Virus record (IMG/VR): IMGVR_UViG_3300042453_003269
Coordinates: 1 to 46,462 of that record
Direction: 5' to 3' (one strand)
DNA from: a virus
Length of the DNA stretch: 46,462 bases
The notes beneath the pieces were generated by a model. It had not been told where the DNA came from. It was given only the letters and a program-made list of their open reading frames with translations, and did not search any database. Positions 21,201 through 31,100 of the stretch are shown here, one piece after another. The position numbers were made by a program, and so were the translations under genes. Each line of letters opens with the position of its first letter. Position 1 is the stretch's first letter.

Positions 21201-24200
21201 ATTTTCTAAAGATCTTCCTTTTATTGATATTTTTAGAGCTAATGATATTATAGATTTAAGGCCAAGAGTTTCTCCGTATGATAATTCTACTAGCAACTAT
21301 TCCCCATTTGAACATAAATCCAGAACTTTTACTTCATCTACAAATTCAACTCCTTTCAATTTGTCAAAAGATAAAAATCTCTTATTATCTTATGAGTATT
21401 ATATTGGTAGAATAGATAAGTTATATGTTAATAAATCTGGCCAATTTTTTCTAAATGAGGGTATTCCTGCTTTAAATCCACAAATTCCATCTGAAGTAGA
21501 AACTTCTTTAGAAATTGCAACAATATTTTTGCCAGCATACGTTTATACTAGTAGAGATGTGAGAGTTCAACTAACATCTCATAAACGTTATAGAATGAAA
21601 GATATAACAAGGATTGAAGATAGATTAAAAAATGTAGAGTATTACACATCATTATCACTATTAGAATCTGATACAAAAAATTTGACTTTAAAGGATTCTC
21701 AAACTGGTTTAGATAGGTTTAAAACCGGATTTTTTGTAGATAATTTTAAATCCGATGCTTCAGGATCATTGGGAGATCCAATGCACAAGTGTAGTATTGA
21801 TAGTGAGAATGGTAACCTCAGACCACAACATTACACAACTTCAATAGACCTTCTTTTGGGATCTGAAGCCGTTATTGGTGTCGCTAATACTTCAAATCCA
21901 AATGCAGATTTGAGATTTGTAAAAGATTTGGGAAATCCAAATACTGTAAAGGTTGGTGATATAGTTTGTTTAAAATATACAGATGTACAATGGTTGCAGA
22001 ATAAATTTGCAACTAGAATTGAAAATGTTAATCCATTTAATGTTGTTAATTGGATCGGTACAATAGAATTGAATCCAGCCACAGATACTTGGATTGAAAC
22101 AAAGGGAACTAAAAAAACTGTTGATCAAGAAGGAAGTTACAATTTAACTATTCAACAATTGGGAGTTGATAGTAATAGTGGATTATCTCCTATATCCTGG
22201 GGTTCTTGGGAAACTACATGGACTGGTAAAAAAGAAGTTGGAAGAAGAAACATGGGTTCCGTGTTTATTAGTTCAAATGAACTAAGTTCTACAACTACTA
22301 GAGGAAATTTCCAGGGCGGTAGAGGAATTCCAATTACAACTAGAACAAACTTTAGAGATCAATATACAGATTTTACAAATATAACTACGTTAACTACAAC
22401 AAAACAAAATAGACAAGGAATTCAATATAAAGTTTCCGAACAAGTTGATACTGTAAATTTGGGATCCAAGGTTGTATCTAATGAAATAATTCATATAATG
22501 AGATCTAGAAATATAGAATTTGTTGCTAGAAGATTAAAACCAAAAACTCAATTATATGCATTTTTTGATAATGTTGATATGAATAAGTATGTAATACCCA
22601 AATTGATTGAAGTTCAGATGGAAAGTGGAACTTTTATTATTGGGGAAACTATTCAAGGATCTTCTGGTACAAGTTCTATAAGAGTAAGATTGGCAAGTCC
22701 CAATCATAAATATGGTCCATATAATCAATCGACTCAAGTATATGCAGAAAATCCATATACTCCAACTGAAACTATTCCAAATTCATACTCAAGTACATCA
22801 ACTATTTTAAACATTGACACTGCAAGTCTTGAATTGCAATCTTCCTCTGGTTTTTATGGAAACATCGTAAAAGGTATGCAAATAAAAGGTGAGACTAGTG
22901 GGGCTGTTGCAAAAATCAAAGAAGTTAGATTGGTTACCGATTCTGCCGGAACACTAATTGGATCACTATATATTCCAAATTCAAATCTATCATCAACTCC
23001 TTCTTTTGAAACAGGAACAAAAACATTTACATTAACTACTAGTTCAACAAATGTAACAATATCAGGTGCTACAGATAGCACTGCAGAAACAAGGTTCACT
23101 TCTTCTGGAACTCTCAATAATGTTGAAGAAACCACTTTGAGAATTAGAAATGCAAAAGTTGAAAGATTAGTAAAGACTGACGAACGGACTTTAACTTCAG
23201 AAAAAACTGAAACTGTAGCAAGCACTTCTTTTAAAGATAGAACTGTCGTTCAAACTAGATGGGTTGATCCACTTGCTCAATCATTTGAAGTTCCGGATGA
23301 AAAAGGAATTTTTATTACAAAAGTTGATGTATACTTTAAAACTAAAGATACTAAGAATTTGCCAATAACAATGCAGGTAAGAACCATGCAAACTGGCTTA
23401 CCAACTCAAGAAATTCTTCCATTTGGTGAAGTAATTCTAGATCCGTCTCAAGTTATTCTTTCAGATGATGCATCTAAACCAACAACTTTTACATTCCCAT
23501 CTCCCGTTTATTGTGAAACAAGTAAATCCTATTGTATAGTTTTACTTTCTGCTTCTGATGAATACAGGGTTTTCATTTCCAGAATGGGTGAAGAGGATGT
23601 AAGTACAACAAATAAAATTGAATCTGAAAAAATTATTGTTTCCCAACAACCACTTTTAGGATCCTTATTTAAATCTCAAAATGGTGCTACTTGGGATCCA
23701 AGTCAACTTGAAGATTTGAAATTAACTATCTATAGAGCTAATTTTTATAATGGTTCTTCAACTGTAAGGTTTTATAATCCGAATTTGGATGTAGGTAACA
23801 GACAAATAATAAGTTTGAGACCAAATCCCCTTGACTGCATTTCTAGATCTATTATTGTAGGTTTGGGTAAGAGCTTAACTTCTTCTGAAGTTTCTGGTCT
23901 ATCTAACGGAGTAACTATTCTACAAAACAATAATGGAAATTTCCGTGGCAATTTGAAAAGTGTAGTTGGTTCAATAGGTATAGGAAGCGTATTGACATTA
24001 ACTTCTGTTGGTTCGGCATTTACATCATCTTTTAGAACATATTCTGACGTAAACTTGATTTCTTTGACTGGTAATGGTGTAGGAGCAAAAATTAATTTAA
24101 GTGTACAAAATGGGGTTGCTATTGCAGCAACAGTCTCTATTGGTGGAACTGGGTACGTATATGGGGATGCATTAACTATTGATTATACTCAAACAGATAG

Positions 24201-25764
24201 TCTTGGTAAAAACCTAATACTTTCTATTCCAAATAATATTGGAGTAATTTCAGCATTTAATTCTTTATTAATAGATAGAGTTCAGGGAGCGCCTCAACAA
24301 AATTCAACAGACGCTTTATTTTATGTTGGGACATCTGGTACAAGTTCCTTATCAAATGCAAACGTTACGTATGTCAATACCATTACAGATGGATTGCACT
24401 TTAAAGTTTCTCACAATAATCATGGAATGTATTCATCAAACGATAGAGTGACTATATCCGGAATAGAACCAGACTTAAAACCATCAACTTTAAGTGCTTC
24501 ATATTCTTCTTCATCAACTTCTAATATTGTTTTAAATTCTGTTGGAATATTTACTAGTTTTGAAAATATTCCGGTATCTTCTTTAAATCCTGGATATATT
24601 TTAATTGATTCCGAAATCGTTAAGTACACTGGAATTGTTACTTCTACAAGTTCTTTGACCGGTATAACGAGAAATATTGATGGATCTATTGCAGGAACAT
24701 ATTCTATAGGTGATTCCGTTTATAAGTATGAACTTAACGGAGTTTCTTTAAGAAGAATTAATAAAACACATACTTTGTCTGAAACAGACCAATCAAAATA
24801 TCCAGAAGATTTGGATTATTATTATATTAGAGTGGGAATGAATACTGGTGGAGTTGATAGATCTTCCGGAAACTCGAATAATTTTCCAGAGTTGTATTTC
24901 AAACAAGATAAATCTTGTGGATCTTACGACATTGTTCCTTTAGTTGGATCAGTAAAAGGTCCAAAAGCCACTCAAAATATTCCATTTGTTTCTATACTAC
25001 CCAATTTCCAAATAATGTTACCTGAAGGAACTTCAGTATCCGCAAAAGTTAGAACATTTTCTGCATCCACTCCAGATAGTGATTTGATTCCGTTTGTTGA
25101 TCAAGGATTTGAAGAAATTACTTTAAATCAAACAAATGATTTTAGTAGTCCTAGACTCATAGCCTCAAAAATTAATGAAACAATCCACCTTGCAGATTAT
25201 CCAGGAAACAAGTCATTTACAATTGAATTGGAAATGAGCACGGAAGATAGTAAGGTTTCTCCAATGATAGATTTGGATAGAATTAATTTGATTACTATTG
25301 CAAATAGAATAAATTCTAAGGTTTCCAATTATTCTACGGACTCTAGGATTAATTCTTTGAATGAAGATCCTACTGCTGCTGTTTATTTGAGTAAAATTGT
25401 AAGGTTGGAAAAATCTGCAGATAACATTAAAGTTTTATTTGATGCATTTAAACATTCTACTAGTGATATAAGAGTTCTTTATAGGTTATTCAGATCAGAT
25501 TCAAATTCAGAACCTTTATGGGAATTATTCCCTGGATACAATAATCTAGATACAAATGGTCAGATAATTAATTCTTCAAATAACACTGGACTTCCGGATA
25601 AGAAAGTCTTATCCGCTTCTTCTGAGGATGATTTTAAATCTTATGAATTTACAACTCCATCTTTACCACAATTTAAAGGATTCCAAATAAAAATCTTAAT
25701 GACAGGTACAAATTCTGCATTTGTTCCTAAAATTAGAGATCTAAGAGCAATTGCTTCTATCTGA
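18259..25764 (+). CDS. DUF4815-type baseplate/tail-pin protein, gp10-like position, 2501 aa
   Basis: The N-terminus (ASPYFDDFDAKKGYQRVLFK, then PIQARELTTLQSILQNQVE and HFFKEGAVVVPGSIAY, about residues 9-75) is the DUF4815 signature of large phage baseplate proteins. GETSG-type motifs occur near residues 102, 860 and 1550. A conserved segment with RWVDPLAQSFEVP (about 1665) precedes a beta-sandwich-like stretch. A GG-x-GY motif lies near 1965 and an H-x-x-x-x-x-ND plus RNIDG module around 2055-2160. The C-terminal 190 residues (from about 2315) resemble the ending of cyanophage wedge/pin proteins. T4 gp10 is 602 aa and forms the wedge pin; I infer the analogous place after gp8, but the gp9/gp10 name is uncertain. 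The ribosome binding site may be GGAG at 18242-18245. Confidence 0.82.
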   Translation: MAQNTNLNASPYFDDFDAKKGYQRVLFKPGTPIQARELTTLQSILQNQVEKFGKHFFKEGAVVVPGSIAYDSEYTCVQIDPTHLGISISLYIDRLVGKNIKGETSGVIAKVENYITDSQSDNENYTLYIKYQSSSDTNFTTNKFVDGENLLALENIDYGLSIIRENTSFATSIVSGSTLTGSAAKIEQGVYFVRGFFVDVFPQTIILDQYSNLPSYRVGLQILEEISVASQSNSDLYDNARGFSNFAAPGADRLKITATLAKKTLDDFNDESFIELMRIENGVLKKFIKKEETNNLITQELARRTYDESGDYYIKPFNVIPKESLNDSIGNNGVFNLNQLTKQGNIPSDDILTLQISPGKAYVRGYEVETLNTINLDVKKPRTTNSVQSTTIPFSLGNQFEINNVYGGLKVGFGTTSQINLYSKRTSTKGSASGIPIGIARVYDLKLKNSEYSNDSTLFETSLYDIQTYTYLNLNSTITLNTPAFIQGKNSSASGYLVNNVSNSNQLVLYEVSGTFLKDEPLKINEQDISRTITSVRDYSLYDARQLVSLDGSSFTADLILSQPLLLAPQGSTFTISTSVGGISTITSSSLTFGVGINTGDIISYTKPGEVLPTYNIVSSVNTTLKSIGIQSTTSVSNVSSGFLPASSISSSDVVKVVPELLNFKQSYFFTEFENTNISSVDVSDGEIIFKKSYDVTISSNSLTATLETGLDVTLEPFDEEDYSLVYSNGNIEPLTSSKFFITSARTINLIGLTENGSATLTATLKKKKLKPRKKVYNRASILNITRSSNPSSGVGNTTLSDGLTYSSVYGTRVQDTNISLGFPDVTSLLGIFESSDSNEPDLPKLELTNFNANILNSIKGELIRGESSNAVATLVNNNGSNQIEFVYVNENTFIKDENVLFTESNVSGKVVSVIEGDRNIVNDFVFNSGQELEISNYSFISRKENIIPPTKKLKIIFNNYYIDPSDTGDFVAVSSYDKERFSKDLPFIDIFRANDIIDLRPRVSPYDNSTSNYSPFEHKSRTFTSSTNSTPFNLSKDKNLLLSYEYYIGRIDKLYVNKSGQFFLNEGIPALNPQIPSEVETSLEIATIFLPAYVYTSRDVRVQLTSHKRYRMKDITRIEDRLKNVEYYTSLSLLESDTKNLTLKDSQTGLDRFKTGFFVDNFKSDASGSLGDPMHKCSIDSENGNLRPQHYTTSIDLLLGSEAVIGVANTSNPNADLRFVKDLGNPNTVKVGDIVCLKYTDVQWLQNKFATRIENVNPFNVVNWIGTIELNPATDTWIETKGTKKTVDQEGSYNLTIQQLGVDSNSGLSPISWGSWETTWTGKKEVGRRNMGSVFISSNELSSTTTRGNFQGGRGIPITTRTNFRDQYTDFTNITTLTTTKQNRQGIQYKVSEQVDTVNLGSKVVSNEIIHIMRSRNIEFVARRLKPKTQLYAFFDNVDMNKYVIPKLIEVQMESGTFIIGETIQGSSGTSSIRVRLASPNHKYGPYNQSTQVYAENPYTPTETIPNSYSSTSTILNIDTASLELQSSSGFYGNIVKGMQIKGETSGAVAKIKEVRLVTDSAGTLIGSLYIPNSNLSSTPSFETGTKTFTLTTSSTNVTISGATDSTAETRFTSSGTLNNVEETTLRIRNAKVERLVKTDERTLTSEKTETVASTSFKDRTVVQTRWVDPLAQSFEVPDEKGIFITKVDVYFKTKDTKNLPITMQVRTMQTGLPTQEILPFGEVILDPSQVILSDDASKPTTFTFPSPVYCETSKSYCIVLLSASDEYRVFISRMGEEDVSTTNKIESEKIIVSQQPLLGSLFKSQNGATWDPSQLEDLKLTIYRANFYNGSSTVRFYNPNLDVGNRQIISLRPNPLDCISRSIIVGLGKSLTSSEVSGLSNGVTILQNNNGNFRGNLKSVVGSIGIGSVLTLTSVGSAFTSSFRTYSDVNLISLTGNGVGAKINLSVQNGVAIAATVSIGGTGYVYGDALTIDYTQTDSLGKNLILSIPNNIGVISAFNSLLIDRVQGAPQQNSTDALFYVGTSGTSSLSNANVTYVNTITDGLHFKVSHNNHGMYSSNDRVTISGIEPDLKPSTLSASYSSSSTSNIVLNSVGIFTSFENIPVSSLNPGYILIDSEIVKYTGIVTSTSSLTGITRNIDGSIAGTYSIGDSVYKYELNGVSLRRINKTHTLSETDQSKYPEDLDYYYIRVGMNTGGVDRSSGNSNNFPELYFKQDKSCGSYDIVPLVGSVKGPKATQNIPFVSILPNFQIMLPEGTSVSAKVRTFSASTPDSDLIPFVDQGFEEITLNQTNDFSSPRLIASKINETIHLADYPGNKSFTIELEMSTEDSKVSPMIDLDRINLITIANRINSKVSNYSTDSRINSLNEDPTAAVYLSKIVRLEKSADNIKVLFDAFKHSTSDIRVLYRLFRSDSNSEPLWELFPGYNNLDTNGQIINSSNNTGLPDKKVLSASSEDDFKSYEFTTPSLPQFKGFQIKILMTGTNSAFVPKIRDLRAIASI

Positions 25765-25765
25765 T

Positions 25766-25981
25766 ATGAGTTTAATTCCAGTAGAAGGTCATAATGGATT
25801 GTATAGAGATCACATTTCTGGGGCTATTGTTAATTGTTCAGATAAAGACTTTGATGCATATTTGACTATGAAACAAAATAAAATTAGTGATAAGAAAGAA
25901 ATTGAGAGTTTAAAAAATGAAGTTAGTGAGATAAAAGACATTATGAAACTTATTCTTTCTAAATTAGACTCTAACTCATAA
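25766..25981 (+). CDS. Small virion-associated-type protein, 71 aa
   Basis: I chose the ATG at 25766, one base after the preceding stop, rather than the upstream TTG that would overlap the large gene. The product begins MSLIPVEGHNGLYRDHISGA, a start style I know from small cyanophage proteins next to tail genes, and ends in a heptad-like helix (about residues 38-68, KKEIESLKNEVSEIKDIMKL) that could form a short coiled coil. No enzymatic motif is visible. Its position between the pin-like protein and other putative virion proteins suggests a small accessory structural role, which is inference. Confidence 0.75.
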   Translation: MSLIPVEGHNGLYRDHISGAIVNCSDKDFDAYLTMKQNKISDKKEIESLKNEVSEIKDIMKLILSKLDSNS

Positions 25982-25984
25982 ATA
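25977..25984 (+). promoter_or_regulatory. Late promoter-like element
   Basis: CATAAATA matches the late consensus at seven of eight bases and overlaps the stop codon of the 71-residue gene. The next ATG is at 26005, so the expected leader is about 15 bases. Confidence 0.55.
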
Positions 25985-26004
25985 CTTAAAAACGGATTCT
26001 AATA

Positions 26005-26337
26005 ATGGCGGCAAGGAATGTAAACTTAGTTCTTGAACAAGGGGTTGACTTTCAAGCCACCTTTACAATCAGGAATACTAATAATGCACCATTAAATTTG
26101 ACTGGGTACTCTGGAATTTCTTCCATTAGAAAACATCCAACTTCTTCTACTGCATACCCTTTAACTCTCTCTTTTGTTGACAGATTAAATGGAAAAATTG
26201 CGGTTTCGATGGGATACACTGCAACAGACTCAATTGAAAGTGGTCGTTATGTTTATGATGTTATTCTTATTTCTCCTAATTCTTACAGAAGCAGAGCTGT
26301 TCAAGGAAATGTTTTGGTAACTCCAGGAGTATCATAA
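26005..26337 (+). CDS. Beta-sandwich virion protein, 110 aa
   Basis: The sequence is an all-beta pattern: VNLVLEQGVDFQATFTIRN, then LNLTGYSGISSIRKHP, a GKIAVSM strand, ESGRYVYDVILIS at about residues 77-89 and VQGNVLVTPGVS at the end. This order (Q-G-x-D, L-x-L-T-G-Y, G-x-Y-x-Y-D, then G-x-V-x-V-x-P) is common to small immunoglobulin-like or BppU-type domains in phage tails and baseplates. There is no catalytic motif. Its stop overlaps the start of the next gene (TAATG), so the two are probably translated together. Virion location is inferred from context. Confidence 0.8.
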   Translation: MAARNVNLVLEQGVDFQATFTIRNTNNAPLNLTGYSGISSIRKHPTSSTAYPLTLSFVDRLNGKIAVSMGYTATDSIESGRYVYDVILISPNSYRSRAVQGNVLVTPGVS

Positions 26338-27014
26338 TGACAGATTACTTAGTAACGTTAAATGAACCCGGTCCATACCGAATTGGTGTTGATTATGAAA
26401 TTCCTACTAAATCTATTCAGTATGGTAATATTATCCTTGATAATATAAATTCGCAATTTACTGGAGTTGCACATACTTTTGGTCTAAATGCGAGTGGAAG
26501 TTCATATGTTCCTATAAATGATCAACAACTTATTGTTGTTAAAAATAATCTTGTAATGGAGCCCATCGAAGATTATACAACATCAACAAATAATATTATT
26601 TTTACAAATGCTCCAAATCCTGGTGATGATGTTTTTATAATTGCTTTAGCTACTACTGCGGATTTAACAAGAACTATTAATTATGTTATAGATAGTGGTT
26701 CAATTGCGATGCTTGCTGGAAATAAAGGATCCGTAACTTTAGATGTCAGTGGAGTCCTTGAATCATTAGTCATTTTATCAGATCAACAGGGGGATTTAAC
26801 TATTGATATTAAAAAATCAAATTATACAATTTTCCCAACATTTTCTTCAATAGTGGGTGAAACTTATCCCCAAATGACAAATTCAAGAAAAGTGAGAGAT
26901 GATAGTTTATCAAATTGGGATAAAACACTTGTTTCTGGAGATATTCTAACCTTTGATGTTATTGCCGTGAATAATATCAATAGATTTTTAATATCTTTAA
27001 AATTAAAATTATAA
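26337..27014 (+). CDS. Putative virion structural protein, 225 aa
   Basis: The N-terminal half contains a module also present twice in the giant baseplate protein: NIILDNINSQFTGVAHTFGL (about residues 31-50), then QLIVVKNNLVMEPIEDYTTS and IIFTNAPNPGDDVFIIA (about 64-102). This is a phage tail pattern with a VxxN-x-x-x-x-x-P centre and an A-P-x-P-G-D turn. The C-terminal half has GNKGSVTLDVSGVLESLVIL and a beta-rich ending in RFLISLKLKL. I do not know an exact T4 counterpart. It is coupled to the preceding 110-residue gene by a one-base stop/start overlap, and a perfect late promoter overlaps its own stop codon. Confidence 0.78.
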   Translation: MTDYLVTLNEPGPYRIGVDYEIPTKSIQYGNIILDNINSQFTGVAHTFGLNASGSSYVPINDQQLIVVKNNLVMEPIEDYTTSTNNIIFTNAPNPGDDVFIIALATTADLTRTINYVIDSGSIAMLAGNKGSVTLDVSGVLESLVILSDQQGDLTIDIKKSNYTIFPTFSSIVGETYPQMTNSRKVRDDSLSNWDKTLVSGDILTFDVIAVNNINRFLISLKLKL

Positions 27015-27017
27015 ATA
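27010..27017 (+). promoter_or_regulatory. Perfect T4-type late promoter
   Basis: TATAAATA matches the late consensus exactly and overlaps the stop of the 225-residue gene. The next start at 27062 has a strong ribosome binding site, AGGGGAG at 27047-27053. The expected start point is near 27023, giving a leader of about 39 bases. Confidence 0.75.
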
Positions 27018-27061
27018 AAGATAGTTACTAAAAAATTATAACCTGTAGGGGAGTTGTTTAA

Positions 27062-28069
27062 ATGGCACTATTAGTTCCAAATATTGGAGAACTTGAGTCA
27101 CTCAGATACTTGGTTGCACAGAACAACCACACTGCAAGTCTTGCTGACCAGTCTCCTAGAAATCTAGTTTTAAAACTTTTTACAAGTAACACGACTCCAG
27201 CTGAGTCGGATGTTCCTTCTGCTACTGCATATTTTGAACCATATGGAATTGGAAACACCAATGCTTATGGATTTGCTCCTTATACAGGTTATCCATATTG
27301 CGTAAATAATAGATCTGATCAAACTTATACATCACAAACTGGAATTCTTCTTAACGGTTCTCGTTGGAGAATTAATCAGGTAGGTTCTGGCACTACTGCT
27401 ACATATCCAGAACAAACATTTACATTCACTGGTGATGCTGGAGATATCTATGGTTATTATGTAACTCGTGCAAACAACATGCCTGTCGCTGTTCAGGGTG
27501 TTGTACACGCTGCTTCTGTTGGTGTAGGAACTACGGTAACTAAAGGTGATAATACTGACCCAGTAATTGGAGTTGTAGGTAATCTTTATGTTACTGTAGA
27601 TCCAGATCAAAGTGTTGATGATCTTACTTTGGGAATGGTTGTTGGCGGAAATGCTGGCATTCAAACTGGTACTAAAGTTATTGGTATTGACAGAGCATTA
27701 AAAGTAGTATACTTAGACAAGGCTTTAATTGATAATATTCAAGTTGCCACTGATCCCTCGGTAACGTTTAGTTATGGTAAGATCGTAGCAAATGGACACC
27801 AATTAGTAGCTGGAGATATTCTTTATATTGCTGCTGGTACAGGAAATACTACATTGTCCTCTGGAACTTATACAGTATTCTCTGTTCCTAATGCTAATGA
27901 ATTCTACACATCACCTTCCTTGACCCCAACTCCAAATGCAACTGCAGGTCTCAGTACTGCAACTCTTTATAGTTCTATTATGTATGCTGAGAGATTTACA
28001 AATGGTCCATATTCCATTCAAAATAATGGAGACCAAATCAAAATTACTCTAAATGTTGCTCTTGATTGA
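27062..28069 (+). CDS. Virion structural protein, 335 aa
   Basis: The product starts MALLVPNIGELESLRYLVAQ and continues NLVLKLFTSNTTPAESDVPS (about residues 33-52), a pattern I associate with abundant structural proteins of cyanophages. The C-terminal third holds a module of the H-x-x-x-x-GD type (NGHQLVAGDILYIAAG near 240, then YTVFSVPNANEFYTSP), which recurs in the giant baseplate protein and the fibre. With a perfect late promoter, an AGGGGAG ribosome binding site eight bases from the ATG and a strong terminator right after it, this gene looks built for high expression. It could be a tail or decoration component; I cannot assign a T4 equivalent. Confidence 0.8.
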   Translation: MALLVPNIGELESLRYLVAQNNHTASLADQSPRNLVLKLFTSNTTPAESDVPSATAYFEPYGIGNTNAYGFAPYTGYPYCVNNRSDQTYTSQTGILLNGSRWRINQVGSGTTATYPEQTFTFTGDAGDIYGYYVTRANNMPVAVQGVVHAASVGVGTTVTKGDNTDPVIGVVGNLYVTVDPDQSVDDLTLGMVVGGNAGIQTGTKVIGIDRALKVVYLDKALIDNIQVATDPSVTFSYGKIVANGHQLVAGDILYIAAGTGNTTLSSGTYTVFSVPNANEFYTSPSLTPTPNATAGLSTATLYSSIMYAERFTNGPYSIQNNGDQIKITLNVALD

Positions 28070-28106
28070 TTTTATTTAAAAAAAATAATATTTTAACTGT
28101 AGATGT

Positions 28107-28140
28107 GGGGGATTGCTTTTTTATGGCGATCCTCCTTTTT
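28107..28140 (+). terminator. Strong intrinsic terminator
   Basis: GGGGGATTGC at 28107-28116 pairs over ten positions, two of them wobble pairs, with GCGATCCTCC at 28126-28135 across a nine-base loop, and is followed by five T. It closes the transcription unit of the 335-residue protein and separates it from the two large repetitive genes. Confidence 0.85.
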
Positions 28141-28170
28141 ATTCGTATTCATATTTGTGGGTAAGCTCCA

Positions 28171-31100
28171 ATGCGGGTATTTACATACAACACTATTAAT
28201 GGAATAAATCCCTTTTCCGGTGAAGATTATGGGAGCATAACTTCTGCAGCCGTAAATGAGTTAGAAGATTATTCTTATATTTCCCCGCAAACATCATCTG
28301 AAATACCTTATGGGGATATTTTGGGAAGTGAAAATAACTTTTCATCCACAAATATTACATTTGATGGTAATTTAGTACCAGAAACTTTTGATAATTATTT
28401 TATACAGAGGGAAGATTATAGTTATATAATTAATTCGGAAACGTTACTTCCTTTTGGATCAATTTCAATACAACAATCTGAGGTTTCTTCTGCAGAAATA
28501 AATTCTTATTTGGGAACTGGAACTTTATTTAATACTGGAGCTATAACTGAAAATGTAATATTTGTTTGGGATGGTAATGGAACAGTATTTGAAATTGGCC
28601 ATGGATTAGATAGAACATTAAGACCATACGTAGCTTCTGGTACTCTGCGAATGGATCAGACCGTCGCTGAGACGGCTTTAGAAAAGGTATCATATTCTTA
28701 TAATATTTTCTCTACAGTTCCCAGTAATCCAGATTATGGATTTATTGTAAACATAACTACTGAAATTGGTACTGATTATGGACAATTAAGTGAAGATTTT
28801 GGATCATCTATTGATGATTATGCATTTATAATTAATCCTGTTTTACTTAGTACTCTTACACCTTTTGGGAAAATTTCTGTCAGTGGTTCTGCAGAATTTT
28901 ATCCAAATTATAGACTTTATTTTGACGGGCAGGCACAAGTCAAAATAGTATATTCTGAAGTTTTTGTTGGTACAATAACTTTCTCTGATTATGGTATAGA
29001 ATCGAGAACGTATGTTTATGATAATACTAGCACTTTCTCTGCGTTTGAAGATTTAGGTTTAATATCTACTCCAACAACACTTGATCCTGAGGATAATGGA
29101 TTTGTAGCTTCAATCCACGATCCTTTTGTAGACAATGGTTTAATTTCTACACCTATTGAACTAGTTCCACTCAATCCATTTGGATCCATATCGATTTCCA
29201 CTTCGTTTGCGGAATCGAGAGAGATTCAGGTTTATGGATTAAACCCTGGCGAGCATTTATATCCACAACCTGCAGATACTAGTAGTGGAACTATATTCCT
29301 TTCTGGAAATCTTGTTCATCCCGATATTGATTATACTCCATCTTATTCTGGAAACGGAACTATTGAAGTTTCCGGAACTGCAATTGAATCTTATATTGCT
29401 CAAACTCCAGAGGATACTCAACTTTTAATTATTTCTGGAACATCTATAGAGAGTAACACTGAATCTTACGTTGGAATTGGTGCTGGTTATTTCTCCGGAA
29501 CTGGATTAGAAGTTTATTCAGCACAAACTCCAGAAAATACACAACTCTTCACAATATCTGGAACACCTATAGTACATCCAGAAGTGGATCTGACCCCACA
29601 TTACGGTATTGAAAAAAATATTGGTATTGGAACAACTGCCTTTATCTTTACCGGATTTTATACTAATCTTCAAGCTTCATTTGCTTGGCTTGGAACTGGA
29701 ACTCTGTTTAGTCTGGATTTTGGTAGAGAAAGTAGAACTTATGTATATAATGAATTTGTTGATATTAATGCAGAAGATTGGCAGTTAATAACCGGTATTT
29801 CGACTGACTTTGCTGATCACGGATTTATATCTAATATTGCAAATAATTTTGAAAATTATGGTGAATTAAATGTTACTTCGGGACTCAAACCATTTGGTAC
29901 TATTAATCTTTTAAATGGTTTAAGTCCACAAGAACAATATCCATGGTTACCTGGACCCGGTGTTGGCAGATCTTGGAACTATACAAGAAAAGGTTATATT
30001 GGTGATAATCCTGTTTACACATTATCTGGAATTGCCTCTACAAGAGAAATTGCCGTATATCAAGATTTTGTACCTTCTGGACTATTTACAATATCTGGAA
30101 ATCTACTTCATCCAAACATTGATTATACTCCTCACTATGGTATTGAAGAGAATATTGGAGTTGGAACTACTGGAATTCAATTAACAGGAATTTCTAGTGC
30201 GATAGAGAGATTTATTGCAGAACCTGCAGTAAGTACTCAACTATTTGTTTACTCTTCCGGATTATTCATATCAACTTCAAATGTTGATTCTAGTGACCTT
30301 AAATTTACTTATTCGGAAGTTGGTATTGGAACTCTCACATTTGTAGGAGAAAAATTAGAATCTGATATTGACTCTTATATTGGTGATGGTACAATTACTA
30401 TTTTCGGAACTGGATTAGAATCTTACTCTGCACAGACTCCGGAAGATACTATATTATTTGAATTTGATCAAAATAAAACTGCAACATATAATCGTAATTC
30501 TGAATATGTAAGTGAAAATCCAGATCCAATTGTCATTACCAATACTTCTTTAGTTCACCCAGAAGTTGATCTTATTCCACATTATGGAATTGAAAAGAAT
30601 ATTGGAGTTGGTACAACAGGAATTAGATTCGTACCAGGTGCAGGATTTGAACCTGATGGAGATGGTAATCCTCGTGATGCTAAAACATATTCCAACAGAT
30701 ATGGATTCCAAGTTGGAGATTTCAACTCTGGTTCTGGTATTGGTACATTTAAGTTTGATCAAACTAATGATATTGCAAAATACAGTCCATTAACTCCATA
30801 TACTGGAACTGGATTATTTAATATAATTACCGGATTTAGCCCACAAGTCCAATATCCATATGCTCCTCTTGGAATAGGTAAGTCTTGGAGCTTTACTAGA
30901 ACAACTTATATTTCTTCCGGTATTGCAACGATTTCTGGAATTTCATCAACACGAGAAATTGCAGTATATGGTTATTATGGAAATGATAACAATCCAGGAA
31001 CTTCTGGAACGATATTTATATCTCAGCAAACATCTCCAACTATTGAGAAAGAGGTTAATAATTATGTTGGATCTGGCCAATTAAATCTTAGTGGAGATTC

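Noticed and set aside
25751-25765. TTG start giving a 76-residue version of the small gene after the gp10-like protein
   Set aside because: The ATG at 25766, one base after the upstream stop, fits the usual close spacing and gives the cyanophage-like start MSLIPVEGHNGLYRD.
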